64,000 nucleotides of DNA from positions 1-64,000 of the forward strand of contig CAILZB010000111.1 of assembly GCA_903838565.1 (NCBI GenBank), given 5' to 3'. This document shows positions 9,191-18,200 of this stretch, piece after piece. The position numbers and the translations under genes are program-made. The notes under the pieces were generated by a model. The model saw nothing but the letters and a program-made list of their open reading frames with translations. It had not been told where the DNA came from and ran no database searches. Position 1 is the stretch's first letter, and each line of letters opens with the position of its first letter. Source of the stretch: an uncultured beta proteobacterium (GTDB lineage: Bacteria; Pseudomonadota; Gammaproteobacteria; Burkholderiales; Burkholderiaceae_C).

Positions 9191-10141
9191 ATGGCCTTGT
9201 TGCAGCGACTGTTTCAGTACACGCTGGATTTGTTTGATCCGGAGCCGGTGCCGATCGCCCCCGCAAGGACGAAGAAGGCCAGGCCGAAGCCCTCCGGGAA
9301 AATTGCTCCTAAAGCAGTAGCGCCGTCGATTTCCCCTTCGGCCGACCTGTGGCAAGGCGGGTCGGACGAGTCCGCGTTTCGCCATCCCCGCGCCAGTCGC
9401 GAGCTGCGCCTGGGCGAGACGCTCGTGGCCTACGAGTTCAAGCGCGGCAAGCGCCGCACCATCGGCTTTTCGGTCGGCCCCGACGGACTGGCGGTGAGCG
9501 CACCCAAGTGGTCGCCGCTGTACGAAGTGGACGCGGCGGTGCGCGAGAAGGCCGACTGGATTCTGAAGAAGCTGCAGGAGTCGCGCCAGCGCCAAGCGCG
9601 CCTGGAGTCGGCCCGCATAGAGTGGAAGGACGGCGCCACGCTGCCGTTTCTGGGCGACTCGGTGACGCTGGTGCTGGACCCGAGCCATGCGTTCGCTGCC
9701 GTCGGCGCGGAGCTCAAATCCGCCGCCGATGCCGCCTCAGTTGCGCCGCGACTCACGCTGCACCTCGGTCTGGCGCGCCAGGCCACGCAGGATCAGATTC
9801 GCGATGCGGTCCAGGCCTGGCTCATGCGCCAGGCCAAGCGCATCTTCGCCGAGCGCTTGAATCACTTCGCGCCCCAGCTGGGCGTGCATTGGCAACGCCT
9901 GTCACTGAGCAATGCCGGCACGCGCTGGGGCAGCGCCAAGTCCGACGGCTCTATCCGCTTGAACTGGCGTCTCATCCACTTCAAGCTCAGCGTCATCGAT
10001 TACGTGGTGGTGCATGAACTCAGCCACCTGCGGGTGATGGACCACAGCCCGCGCTTCTGGGACACGGTGCGCACCGTCGTTCCCGACTACGCGCTGCTGC
10101 GCAGTCAACTCAAGGACGACGGGCTGCCACGCTGGCAATGA
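9191..10141 (+). CDS. YgjP-like zinc metallopeptidase (DUF45/M48-like)
   Basis: A 316-residue protein with a proline/lysine-rich N-terminal 50 residues and a C-terminal domain bearing 'VVVHELSHLRVMDHSPRFWDTV', the HExxH zinc-protease signature with a downstream His. The preceding 'LSNAGTRWGSAKSDGSIRLNWRLI' block is typical of the YgjP family. The ATG at 9191, 7 bp after the plsC stop, was chosen; an upstream in-frame start overlaps plsC. The cellular substrate is unknown. It closes the glyQ-to-plsC gene run. Confidence 0.8.
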   Translation: MALLQRLFQYTLDLFDPEPVPIAPARTKKARPKPSGKIAPKAVAPSISPSADLWQGGSDESAFRHPRASRELRLGETLVAYEFKRGKRRTIGFSVGPDGLAVSAPKWSPLYEVDAAVREKADWILKKLQESRQRQARLESARIEWKDGATLPFLGDSVTLVLDPSHAFAAVGAELKSAADAASVAPRLTLHLGLARQATQDQIRDAVQAWLMRQAKRIFAERLNHFAPQLGVHWQRLSLSNAGTRWGSAKSDGSIRLNWRLIHFKLSVIDYVVVHELSHLRVMDHSPRFWDTVRTVVPDYALLRSQLKDDGLPRWQ

Positions 10142-10165
10142 GGTCCGGCAAGGGCGAACGCCGCC

Positions 10166-10465
10166 TCAGGCCTTGTGGTCGAGCAGTGCACCGGCCAGCT
10201 TGTCGCTGGTCTTGAACACCGCCAGGTTCGCCAGAAAAGCATTCTTCGCCTGCAGTTGGGACACGACATCGGTCTCCAGCGTGGCCCCTTGGGAGTTTGA
10301 CTTCGTGAATGCCGTCGAAACACCCCCGCCCGCCTGTGCGCTTTGAGCCACTTCCTGGCGGCGGTAGCCCGGCGTGTTGGCATTCGCGATGTTGTTGGCC
10401 GACGCATCCAGCAGTGCCTGGGCAGCGTTCATGCCGGACAGCGCAATCGACGACAGTGAGCTCAT
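10166..10465 (-). CDS. Small flagellar rod/hook N-terminal-like protein
   Basis: A 99-residue protein whose first half, 'SLSSIALSGMNAAQALLDASANNIANANTPGYRRQEV', matches the N-terminal helix and the 'ASANNIANANTPGYRR' signature shared by FlgB, FlgC, FlgE and FlgK. It is shorter than any of these and stands alone, away from other flagellar genes. It may be a minor axial component or a stand-alone member of the family. The ATG at 10465 was chosen because it places the motif at the N-terminus; an in-frame ATG at 10531 adds an unrelated basic stretch. Confidence 0.65.
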   Translation of the reverse strand: MSSLSSIALSGMNAAQALLDASANNIANANTPGYRRQEVAQSAQAGGGVSTAFTKSNSQGATLETDVVSQLQAKNAFLANLAVFKTSDKLAGALLDHKA

Positions 10466-10534
10466 TTCGGGCTTTCGTGCAGGGTTGAAGAAACCTGGCA
10501 AATAGTAACGCGATTTCCGCGTTAACGTCACGCG

Positions 10535-11608
10535 TCAAGGCTTCGCCACGGTAAACCGGTAGACACCGTCGTTGTCGCTCGAGCGCTGCAGCTTGCCCTC
10601 AAACCACAGCGCGTGCAGATGCGCCACCGACTCACCCATGGCAAAGGTGGTCTGGTGCAGGTCGAGCGCGCGCTTGAACAGCACCATCAGCATGTCGGCG
10701 GCGCTGTGCGGGCGTTCGCTGCAGGCCTGCAGCACTTCGTCAAGACGGTCGCGGTGATGTTGTGCGAGCTGGTCCAGGCGCGCGTGCAGTCCCCTGAAGG
10801 GTTTGCCGTGCGAGGGCAGCGTGAGCGTGTCGGGGTCGAGCGCGCGGTATCGCTCCAGTGAGGTCAGGAACAGCTTGAGCGGGTTCGATTCGGGTTCGAT
10901 GTCGTAGACGCTGACGTTGGTGGAGATGCGCGGCAGCACCATGTCGCCCGAGATCAGGATCTTCGTCTGCGCGCAATAGAGCGCGATGTGTTCCGGGGCG
11001 TGGCCGTAGCCGCTGATGCAGCGCCAATGGGTGCGCTGCGCGCCGCTGCCGATGGCGATCAGGTCGCCGTCCATCATGCGCCGGTAGCTCGCCGGAACGG
11101 CCGGCACCATGCTCGGGTAGTAGCCCATGCGGGCGCGGATCTTGTCCAGGTCATCGGGGTCGGTCAGGCCATGCGCGGCAAAGAACCGGGCCGCACCTTC
11201 ACCGCCGAAACCGGTGGTGCTGAGGCAGGCCATGCGCGCCGCGTTGTAGTCGGTGGAGCTGATCCACAGCGGCGCTTGCCAGCGCTCGCACAGCCAGGAC
11301 GCCAGGCCGATGTGGTCCGGGTGCATGTGGGTCACGATCACGCGCAGTATCGGCAGGCCGTCGAGCTCATGGGCGAACACCGATTCCCACAGCGCCTTGG
11401 ATTCGTCCTTGCTGATGCAGCAGTCCACCACGCTCCAACCCTGGCGGCCGTCGATCTCGTCGCGCAGCAGCCACAGGTTGATGTGGTTCAGCGCGAACGG
11501 CAGTCCCATGCGCAGCCACTTGACGCCGGGCGCCACTTCCAGTGCGCGGCCGGCTTCGGGCAGCGCTTCGCCCCAGGGGTATTGGAGCTGGTGTTCGAGT
11601 TCGTTCAT
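10535..11608 (-). CDS. Metallo-beta-lactamase-fold hydrolase
   Basis: A 357-residue enzyme with the zinc motif 'VIVTHMHPDHIGLASWL' (HxHxDH) at about residue 112, a downstream 'GYGHAPEHIALY' His and 'LISGDMVLPR' Asp, and a long C-terminal helical tail. It belongs to the glyoxalase II-like family found beside leucine/valine-type catabolic genes in Burkholderiales. It is divergent from the MerR regulator, with a perfect palindrome between them, so it is probably in the same regulon. The substrate, perhaps a thioester, is inferred only. Confidence 0.75.
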   Translation of the reverse strand: MNELEHQLQYPWGEALPEAGRALEVAPGVKWLRMGLPFALNHINLWLLRDEIDGRQGWSVVDCCISKDESKALWESVFAHELDGLPILRVIVTHMHPDHIGLASWLCERWQAPLWISSTDYNAARMACLSTTGFGGEGAARFFAAHGLTDPDDLDKIRARMGYYPSMVPAVPASYRRMMDGDLIAIGSGAQRTHWRCISGYGHAPEHIALYCAQTKILISGDMVLPRISTNVSVYDIEPESNPLKLFLTSLERYRALDPDTLTLPSHGKPFRGLHARLDQLAQHHRDRLDEVLQACSERPHSAADMLMVLFKRALDLHQTTFAMGESVAHLHALWFEGKLQRSSDNDGVYRFTVAKP

Positions 11609-11642
11609 GGGTCTTGGAGCGGGTGTGGCGTCTGGTTCATAA

Positions 11643-11664
11643 TTGACGTTTACGTAAACGTCAA
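11643..11664. promoter_or_regulatory. Perfect 22-bp palindrome, candidate LiuR operator
   Basis: The left arm TTGACGTTTAC is followed directly by its exact reverse complement. It lies 35 bp upstream of the hydrolase start and 117 bp upstream of the merR start, in the divergent promoter region. MerR-type LiuR regulators bind palindromic sites that control branched-chain and acyl-CoA catabolic genes. A shorter site with the same TTGACG/CGTCAA halves precedes the acyl-CoA dehydrogenase at 28095. Confidence 0.7.
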
Positions 11665-11713
11665 CGGCGTGATTGGCATTGTAGGTGGGCTTTGCCCGCC
11701 AGCCTGTCCTAAA

Positions 11714-11766
11714 TCAGTTGAGGACAGAGCAGGCGCGCTGCGCGTCGCTTTGGACTGTCCCGCAAG
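11714..11766 (+). repeat. Dispersed hairpin repeat, copy 2
   Basis: TTGAGGACAGAGCA, a GC-rich middle (GGCGCGCTGCGCG) and CTTTGG then CTGTCCCGCAAG form a segment matching the minus strand at 2469-2511. Complementary GGACAG and CTGTCC can pair around the middle. It ends 14 bp before the merR start. Two copies in one window suggest a genome-wide REP-like family. Confidence 0.6.
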
Positions 11767-11780
11767 AAAAGTTGGAATTC

Positions 11781-12182
11781 ATGAGCATCACCTTCACCAT
11801 CAGCGACCTGGCCAAAGAATTCGATCTGACCACGCGGGCGATTCGCTTCTATGAAGACATGGGGCTGCTGCAACCCGAGCGCTCCGGGCCGGGCGGCCGC
11901 AACCGGGTCTACTCGGCGCGGGACCGCGCGCGCCTGAAGCTCACGCTGCGCGCCAAGCGCCTGGGTCTGAGCCTGACCGAGGCCAAGGACATCATCGACA
12001 TGTACGACAGCCCGCGCGACACCGGCGCGCAGCTGAAGAAATTCCTCCAGGTACTGGCCACGCATCGCCTGCAACTGGAGGAACAGATGGCCGACCTGCA
12101 GGCCAATCTGGAAGAGGTCAAGGAGCACGAGCGCGAGACCCGCGCCCTGCTGCTCAAGGCCGAAAAGAAAGCGAAGGTATGA
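11781..12182 (+). CDS. liuR: MerR-family regulator, LiuR-like
   Basis: A 133-residue regulator with an N-terminal MerR helix-turn-helix ('FTISDLAKEFDLTTRAIRFYEDMGLLQPER', about residues 4-33). The wing 'GRNRVYSARDRARLKLTLRAKRLGLSLTEAKDIIDMY' and a C-terminal coiled coil (about 80-130) follow. It has no Cys metal-binding pocket, as in regulators of acyl-CoA catabolism. LiuR is inferred from the adjoining isovaleryl-CoA dehydrogenase and the palindrome upstream. The ATG at 11781 places the helix-turn-helix at the usual distance. Confidence 0.8.
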   Translation: MSITFTISDLAKEFDLTTRAIRFYEDMGLLQPERSGPGGRNRVYSARDRARLKLTLRAKRLGLSLTEAKDIIDMYDSPRDTGAQLKKFLQVLATHRLQLEEQMADLQANLEEVKEHERETRALLLKAEKKAKV

Positions 12183-12187
12183 GCCAC

Positions 12188-12217
12188 CTGTCGAGGGGCC
12201 CCTTTGGGGATCGACAG
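12188..12217. repeat. GC-rich inverted repeat between liuR and the thioesterase gene
   Basis: Arms CTGTCGA and TCGACAG enclose 16 bp that itself contains GGGGCCCC and GGGG. It starts 6 bp after the liuR stop. No T-run follows, so it is not a classical intrinsic terminator; it may be an RNA hairpin limiting readthrough or protecting mRNA ends. Confidence 0.35.
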
Positions 12218-12285
12218 CGAGGCGAGTGCCTTCAGGCGCCGACAGCGCTGCCTTGCGTGACCTACAAAATATCGGAGGCACCGGT

Positions 12286-12714
12286 ATGAACGGCGAGCTG
12301 TTTGAGCGCGTGCGCGCGAGCTTCGAGCGCCAGGGCTTGATGCGGCACCTGGGCGCCACCCTGCTTCGTGTGGAACCGGGTCTGTGTGAACTCGCCATGC
12401 CCTATTCGGAGCGCGTCACGCAGCAGCAGGATGGTTTTCACGGCGGCGCCATCGGCGCGCTTGGCGACATCGCTGGCGGCTATGCGGCGTTGACCGTGGC
12501 GGCCGAGGGCATGGAAGTCGTGACGGTTGAATACAAGATCAATTTTCTGACCTCGCTGCAGGGCGGCGAGTTGCGCGCTCTGGGGCGCGTGCTCAAGGCG
12601 GGACGACGCGTCATCGTCACCAGCGCCGAGGTCAGCCACGTGGCTGCCGACGGCACTGTCTCGCCCTGCGCCGTGCTGCAGCAGACCGTGATGCCGGTAC
12701 CCCAAACCTATTGA
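12286..12714 (+). CDS. PaaI-family hotdog thioesterase
   Basis: A 142-residue single-domain hotdog protein with the family core '[23 protein letters not shown]', which holds the 'HGG' turn and the active-site Asp on the central helix, and '[31 protein letters not shown]'. Such enzymes hydrolyse acyl-CoA thioesters. The ATG at 12286 has a strong ribosome site (GGAGG). It sits between liuR and the acyl-CoA dehydrogenase, so it probably clears CoA intermediates of the same pathway. Confidence 0.82.
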   Translation: MNGELFERVRASFERQGLMRHLGATLLRVEPGLCELAMPYSERVTQQQDGFHGGAIGALGDIAGGYAALTVAAEGMEVVTVEYKINFLTSLQGGELRALGRVLKAGRRVIVTSAEVSHVAADGTVSPCAVLQQTVMPVPQTY

Positions 12715-12731
12715 TACACAAGGAGATAGCC

Positions 12732-13913
12732 ATGAACAACCTGCCCGGACTGAACTTTCAACTCGGAGAAGACATCGATGCGCTGCGCGACGCGGTGCGC
12801 GAATTTGCCCAAGCCGAAATTGCGCCTCGCGCCGCCGAGATCGACCGCATGGACCAGTTCCCGATGGACCTGTGGCGCAAGATGGGGGAGCTGGGCGTGC
12901 TCGGCATCACCGTGGGCGAGGAATATGGCGGCGCCAACATGGGATACCTTGCGCACATGATTGCGATGGAGGAAATCTCCCGCGCCTCGGCCTCCGTGGG
13001 CCTGAGCTACGGCGCGCACAGCAACCTGTGCGTGAACCAGATCAAGCGCAACGGCACACCTGAGCAGCGCAGCAAGTACTTGCCCAAGCTGATCTCGGGC
13101 GAGCACGTGGGCGCGCTGGCGATGAGCGAGCCCGGTGCCGGCTCCGACGTGCTCAGCATGAAGCTCAAGGCACAGGACAAGGGCGGCTACTACCTGCTCA
13201 ACGGCAGCAAGATGTGGATCACCAACGGGCCCGACGCCGACACACTCGTGGTCTACGCCAAGACCGAACCCGAGCTGGGGGCGCGCGGCGTCACGGCGTT
13301 CCTGATCGAGAAGGGCATGGCCGGCTTCAGCGTGGCGCAAAAACTCGACAAGCTGGGCATGCGCGGCAGCCACACGGGCGAGCTGGTGTTCGACAACGTC
13401 GAGGTGCCGGAATCGCAGATCCTGGGCAACCTCAACGGCGGCGCCAAGGTGCTGATGAGCGGTCTGGACTACGAGCGCGCGGTGCTCACCGGCGGGCCGC
13501 TGGGCATCATGCAGTCGGTGATGGACAACGTCATTCCCTACATCCACGATCGCAAGCAGTTCGGCCAGAGCATCGGTGAATTCCAGCTGATCCAGGGCAA
13601 AGTGGCCGACATGTACACCGTGCTGCAGGCGGGTCGCTCCTTTGCCTATACGGTTGCCAAGAACCTCGATCTGCTGGGTGTCGAGCACGTGCGCCAGGTG
13701 CGCAAGGACTGCGCCTCGGTGATCCTCTGGTGCGCCGAAAAAGCCACCTGGATGGCCGGCGAAGGCGTGCAGATCTTCGGCGGCAACGGCTACATCAACG
13801 AATACCCCCTGGGCCGCCTATGGCGCGACGCCAAGCTGTATGAAATCGGGGCGGGCACGTCGGAGATACGACGTATGCTTATTGGACGCGAACTGTTTTC
13901 GGAGACGATGTGA
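12732..13913 (+). CDS. ivd: Isovaleryl-CoA dehydrogenase
   Basis: A 393-residue FAD-dependent acyl-CoA dehydrogenase. The conserved '[17 protein letters not shown]' and '[18 protein letters not shown]' flavin/substrate segments are present. Its catalytic base is Glu248 in 'GLDYERAVL', the position characteristic of isovaleryl-CoA dehydrogenases; the C-terminal position used by short-chain enzymes reads '[12 protein letters not shown]'. It oxidises isovaleryl-CoA to 3-methylcrotonyl-CoA in leucine catabolism. An AGGAG site precedes the ATG. The carboxylase genes normally clustered with it are absent here. Confidence 0.88.
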   Translation: MNNLPGLNFQLGEDIDALRDAVREFAQAEIAPRAAEIDRMDQFPMDLWRKMGELGVLGITVGEEYGGANMGYLAHMIAMEEISRASASVGLSYGAHSNLCVNQIKRNGTPEQRSKYLPKLISGEHVGALAMSEPGAGSDVLSMKLKAQDKGGYYLLNGSKMWITNGPDADTLVVYAKTEPELGARGVTAFLIEKGMAGFSVAQKLDKLGMRGSHTGELVFDNVEVPESQILGNLNGGAKVLMSGLDYERAVLTGGPLGIMQSVMDNVIPYIHDRKQFGQSIGEFQLIQGKVADMYTVLQAGRSFAYTVAKNLDLLGVEHVRQVRKDCASVILWCAEKATWMAGEGVQIFGGNGYINEYPLGRLWRDAKLYEIGAGTSEIRRMLIGRELFSETM

Positions 13914-14464
13914 ACTTGCCCGAGGTACCCGTACTGCATGGCGCACGCTGCGTCTTGCGGCCACTGACCCTGGAAGATGCACCCTCGCTGCAGCGCAACG
14001 CTGACGATGACGCCGTGTGGCGCAATCTGTTCGAGGGCTTCCCGCGCCCCTATACGCTGGCCGATGCGCAGGGCTGGTGCAGCGTGGGATGCCGGTCGGC
14101 GACGATGGGCTACGTCTGGGGCATCGCGGTCGAGAACCAGATCGTGGGCTGCATTGCGGTGCGGCCCGACAGTGGCTGGCTGCGCTGCAACGCCGAAGTC
14201 GGCTACTGGATCGGGCAGGATTTTTGGCGACGCGGCATCACGTCAGAAGCGCTGGGGTTGGTCACCGCCTGGGCCTGGGCGAATCTGCCTGAGGTGACGC
14301 GTTTGTACGCGCCGATTTTTTCCTGGAACCAGGGCTCGCAAGCGGTCGCCAGGAAGTGTGGCTATTTTCTGGAGGCCGACCTGCGCCACAGTGCCATCAA
14401 GGACGGTCGCGTCATTGACCGCGTGCAGTGGGCAAGCCTTCGGCCCGAGGCACTATTGCCTTAA
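13910..14464 (+). CDS. GNAT-family N-acetyltransferase (RimJ/RimL type)
   Basis: A 184-residue acetyltransferase with '[27 protein letters not shown]' at the N-terminus and an acetyl-CoA region '[28 protein letters not shown]' (about 110-135), then '[29 protein letters not shown]'. This matches the ribosomal-protein-alanine acetyltransferase branch. The GTG start overlaps the ivd stop by 4 bp, so translation is coupled. The protein or small-molecule target is not known. Confidence 0.82.
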   Translation: MNLPEVPVLHGARCVLRPLTLEDAPSLQRNADDDAVWRNLFEGFPRPYTLADAQGWCSVGCRSATMGYVWGIAVENQIVGCIAVRPDSGWLRCNAEVGYWIGQDFWRRGITSEALGLVTAWAWANLPEVTRLYAPIFSWNQGSQAVARKCGYFLEADLRHSAIKDGRVIDRVQWASLRPEALLP

Positions 14465-14473
14465 CATCATCGC

Positions 14474-15127
14474 ATGAGTCAAAGCCTGCAACACCTGTTC
14501 GACAACAACATCCAGTGGGCCGCGCGCATGGAGCGCGAGCGCCCTGGATTCTTCAGCAAGCTGGCGCAGCAGCAAAGCCCCAAGTACCTGTGGATCGGCT
14601 GCTCCGACAGTCGCGTTCCTGCCAATGAAATCACCGGTCTGGATCCGGGCGAAGTGTTCGTGCACCGCAACGTCGCCAATGTGGTGGTGCATTCGGATCT
14701 GAACGCGCTGTCGGTGATCCAGTTTGCGGTGGACATGCTCAAGGTCGAACACATCATGGTGGTCGGGCACTACGGCTGTGGCGGCGTGCTCGCGGCCGCG
14801 CGGGGCATGCGCATCGGCCTGGCGGACAACTGGCTGCGCCATGTGCAGGACGTGCGGCTGCGCCATCGGCAGCGCCTGAGCCACCTGCCGCAGGCCGAAT
14901 TGGAAGACGCGCTGTGCGAAATGAATGTGATCGAGCAGGTGGGCAACGTGGCCCTGTCCAACGTGATGCAGGACGCGTGGAGCCGAGGACAGAAAGTGAC
15001 CGTGCACGGATGGATTTACGGCCTGTCGGACGGGCTGGTGAAAGATCTGGATGTGACCATGAGCGGTGCGTCCGAAGTGGTGGACGTATTCCGCCGCGCC
15101 TTCAAGCGTTATCCGCGCGGCATCTGA
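14474..15127 (+). CDS. can: Beta-class carbonic anhydrase
   Basis: A 217-residue enzyme that interconverts CO2 and bicarbonate. The zinc ligands and dyad are visible: Cys43-x-Asp45-x-Arg47 in 'IGCSDSRVP' and His99-x-x-Cys102 in 'VVGHYGCGG'. In leucine degradation, bicarbonate feeds methylcrotonyl-CoA carboxylase, which may explain its position behind ivd. It starts 10 bp after the acetyltransferase stop, so it is probably the last gene of the liuR-ivd transcript. Confidence 0.93.
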   Translation: MSQSLQHLFDNNIQWAARMERERPGFFSKLAQQQSPKYLWIGCSDSRVPANEITGLDPGEVFVHRNVANVVVHSDLNALSVIQFAVDMLKVEHIMVVGHYGCGGVLAAARGMRIGLADNWLRHVQDVRLRHRQRLSHLPQAELEDALCEMNVIEQVGNVALSNVMQDAWSRGQKVTVHGWIYGLSDGLVKDLDVTMSGASEVVDVFRRAFKRYPRGI

Positions 15128-15249
15128 CGCAAGTTCTGCCCAAGCTGTATCACTGGCCGACGACGTCGCCACTCGCCTGTCAATTTGACGGGTCTGCGGT
15201 TTTAATGCTCTGAATTTGCTACGCTTGGCCTTCCATCCCAGGGGCTCGC

Positions 15250-18200
15250 ATGAACATCAGCAAGATCGTCATCGTTTGCGGCAGCATCGCCCTTGCGGGC
15301 GCAGCCCAGGCTTTTCAGATCACCAGTCTTTCGCCCCAGGGTGAAGTGGCGCGTGTGCGTCAACTGGTGGCCAAGTTCGACGAAGCGGCAGTCAACTTTG
15401 GCGACCCCAAGGCCGCAGCGCCGCTCGCCGTCCAGTGCAGCGATGCGCAGGCCAGTCAGGGCAGTGGCCGTTGGATCAGCGAGCGGGAATGGGCTTACGA
15501 ATTTGCCAGCGATCTGCCGCCGGGGGTGCGCTGCTCGGTGCAGATGCGCACCGGCATGAAGTCGGTCAAGGGCGCCGACTTCTCCGGTCCTGGGAGCTAC
15601 AAATTCAACACCGGCGGACCTTTTGTGCAAAACATCCGGCCGTACAACGGCAACCGCATTGACGAAGAACAGTTCTTCACCCTGCAACTCAATGGCGCCG
15701 CCACCCTGGCCAGCGTACAGGCCAATGTCTGGTGCGCCGTGGAGGGCCTGGGTGAACGGGTGCCGGTGCGCCTCATCGACGGCAAAGACCGCGCCGCCTT
15801 GTTAAAGGCACAGGGGCTGGATCGCGTCGCGGAAAAATCACCCTTGAACGTCGTGACGCTGGCCTGCAACCGCCGTCTGACATCTGCGGTCAAAGTTCAA
15901 CTGGTGTGGGGCAAAGGCGTGGCCACGCCCGGCGTCGCCAGCGACCCCGGCGGTGTGGCGAATTCGGTCGAGAAGCGGTTCAATTTCAAGGTGCGCGAAC
16001 CGTTTGCAGCAAGCTTCAATTGCGAGCGCGAAAACGCCCAGGCTGCCTGCCTGCCGATACGGCCCATGAGCCTGAACTTCAACGCCCCGGTGACGCGAAA
16101 ACTGGCCGAAGCCGTGCACCTGAAGTCGGACAAGGAGACGCTCAAACCCGTGTTCGACAAGGAAGAAGCTGATGGCAGCGGTGGCGACAGTGTCGTGAAC
16201 GGCGTGTCGTTCAAGGGCATCCTCCCTGAGAACACGAAGTTCACGCTCGAACTGCCCAGGGACTTCAAGGACGCATCGGGCCGCGGCCTGCGCAATGCAG
16301 ACAGCTTTCCACTCAGGGTCGCCACAGGAGCCATGCCGCCGCTGGCCAAGTTTGCGGCCGCACCCTTCGGTATCGTGGAGCGCTTTGCCGAGCCCAGCGG
16401 TGTGGCGCTGTTGCCGGTGACACTGCGCAACGTGGAGGCTGCGCTGCAGATCAGCGGGCTCAAGTTGGAGTCGGGGTCTGCTGGGGGCAAGGTGAGCGAC
16501 CTGCGACCCAGCACCGACGCCGACATCATCGCCTGGTTCCACAAGGTTCAGCGCTACGACGAGAGCACGGTGCCGCGCAAACTTGCCAGTGCAGAGGTCC
16601 AGGGGGCGCTGCCTCAGGCGTTGGATGCCAACGGCAAAGGCTACGTTCAAAGCCGGATGCTCTCGTTGCTGCAGGGCCAGGCCGGCGTCAAGACGCTGGA
16701 CTTGCCCAAGCCCGCGAACAATGATCCGCGCCCGTTCGAGGTGGTGGGCATACCGCTGTCGCCAGGCTTCCATGTGATCGAGATCGCCTCGCAGAAGTTG
16801 GGCGCTTCCTTGCTCGATGCGCGCCACGGAGATGCCCGAAACATGTACGTGCGCAGCTCCGCGTTGGTGACGAACCTGGGCGTGCACTTCAAGCTCGGAC
16901 GCGAGAACGCACTGGCCTGGGTCACCACGCTGGACAAGGGCCAGCCGGTGGCCAACGCACGGGTGCGTGTGTCCGACTGCCATGGCGTTGAGGTGGCCAG
17001 TGCCAGCACCGACGCGCAAGGCATCGCCAGCATGACGGGCATTTCGCCGGTGGCGCCGAGTTGCGGCAGCGAGGGCAACTACCACCGAGCCTATTTTGTC
17101 AGCGCCCGCGCCCTGCAGAGCGCGAATGAAGGTGGCAAAGGCAAGGACAGCGTGGAGGACATGAGCTTCACCTGGAGCGACTGGCACCGTGGCATCGAGC
17201 CCTGGCGTTTCCACGTGCCCACCAGCCGCGACGCCCGACCCGATGAACGGGCCCACACCATTTTTGACCGCACGCTGTTTCGCGCCGGCGAAACCGTTTC
17301 CATGAAGCACATCCTGCGCACCGAGACCTCTCAGGGCTTCGCCCTGTCCAAGACACAGCCCAACAGCTTGGTTGTGACGCATGTCGGCAGCGGTCAGCAG
17401 TACACACAGCCGCTGGTGTGGCGCACGACCGCCACCGGCGGCCAAAGCGCAGAGAGCAGCTTTGCCATACCCCCTGGCGCCAAGCTGGGCGAGTACCAGG
17501 TGCAACTGCGCGGCGCGGAGCGCGAGCGCAGCTTTGAAACCGGAGCGTTCCGCGTGGAAGAGTTTCGCCTGCCGGTGCTGGAAGGCCGGGTCACGCCCAC
17601 GGAAAAGAAGGCGCTGGTGAACGTGAAGAGCGTACCCGTGGACGTGCAAGTCAATTACGTCGCAGGGGGTGCCGCAGTGAATTTGCCGGTGCGCGTGTCG
17701 GCGCTGGTGCGTGGAAAATATTTGAACTTCAGCGATTTTGATGCCTTCAGTTTTTCACCGCCGCGCGCAAAGAATGACGCCACGGCCGAGGGCGAAGAAG
17801 AGCGGGACAGCGATGCCCGTCCGAGCCAGGACACGCGCGTGATTGCCGACAAGCTGCCGCTCACGCTGGACAAGAATGGCGCGGGCAAAGTGAGCCTCGA
17901 CAAAGTGCCCGCGAGCAAGCAGCCGCAGGAGCTGTTGCTGGAGGCCAGCTACGCGGACCCGAATGGCGAGGTGCAAACCATCCGCAGCGTCTCCACGCTG
18001 TGGCCCGCAGGCGTGGTGGCGGGCATCAAGACCGAACACTGGGTATCGAGCAGCCAGAAGATCAAATTTCAGGCGCTGGCGCTGGACCTGAGCGGAAAGA
18101 TCCTGGCCGATGTGCCGCTGGAAGTGCGGGCCACGGCGCGCATCGTCACCACCAGCCGCAAGCGCATGGTGGGCGGCTTTTACACCTACGACAACAAGAC

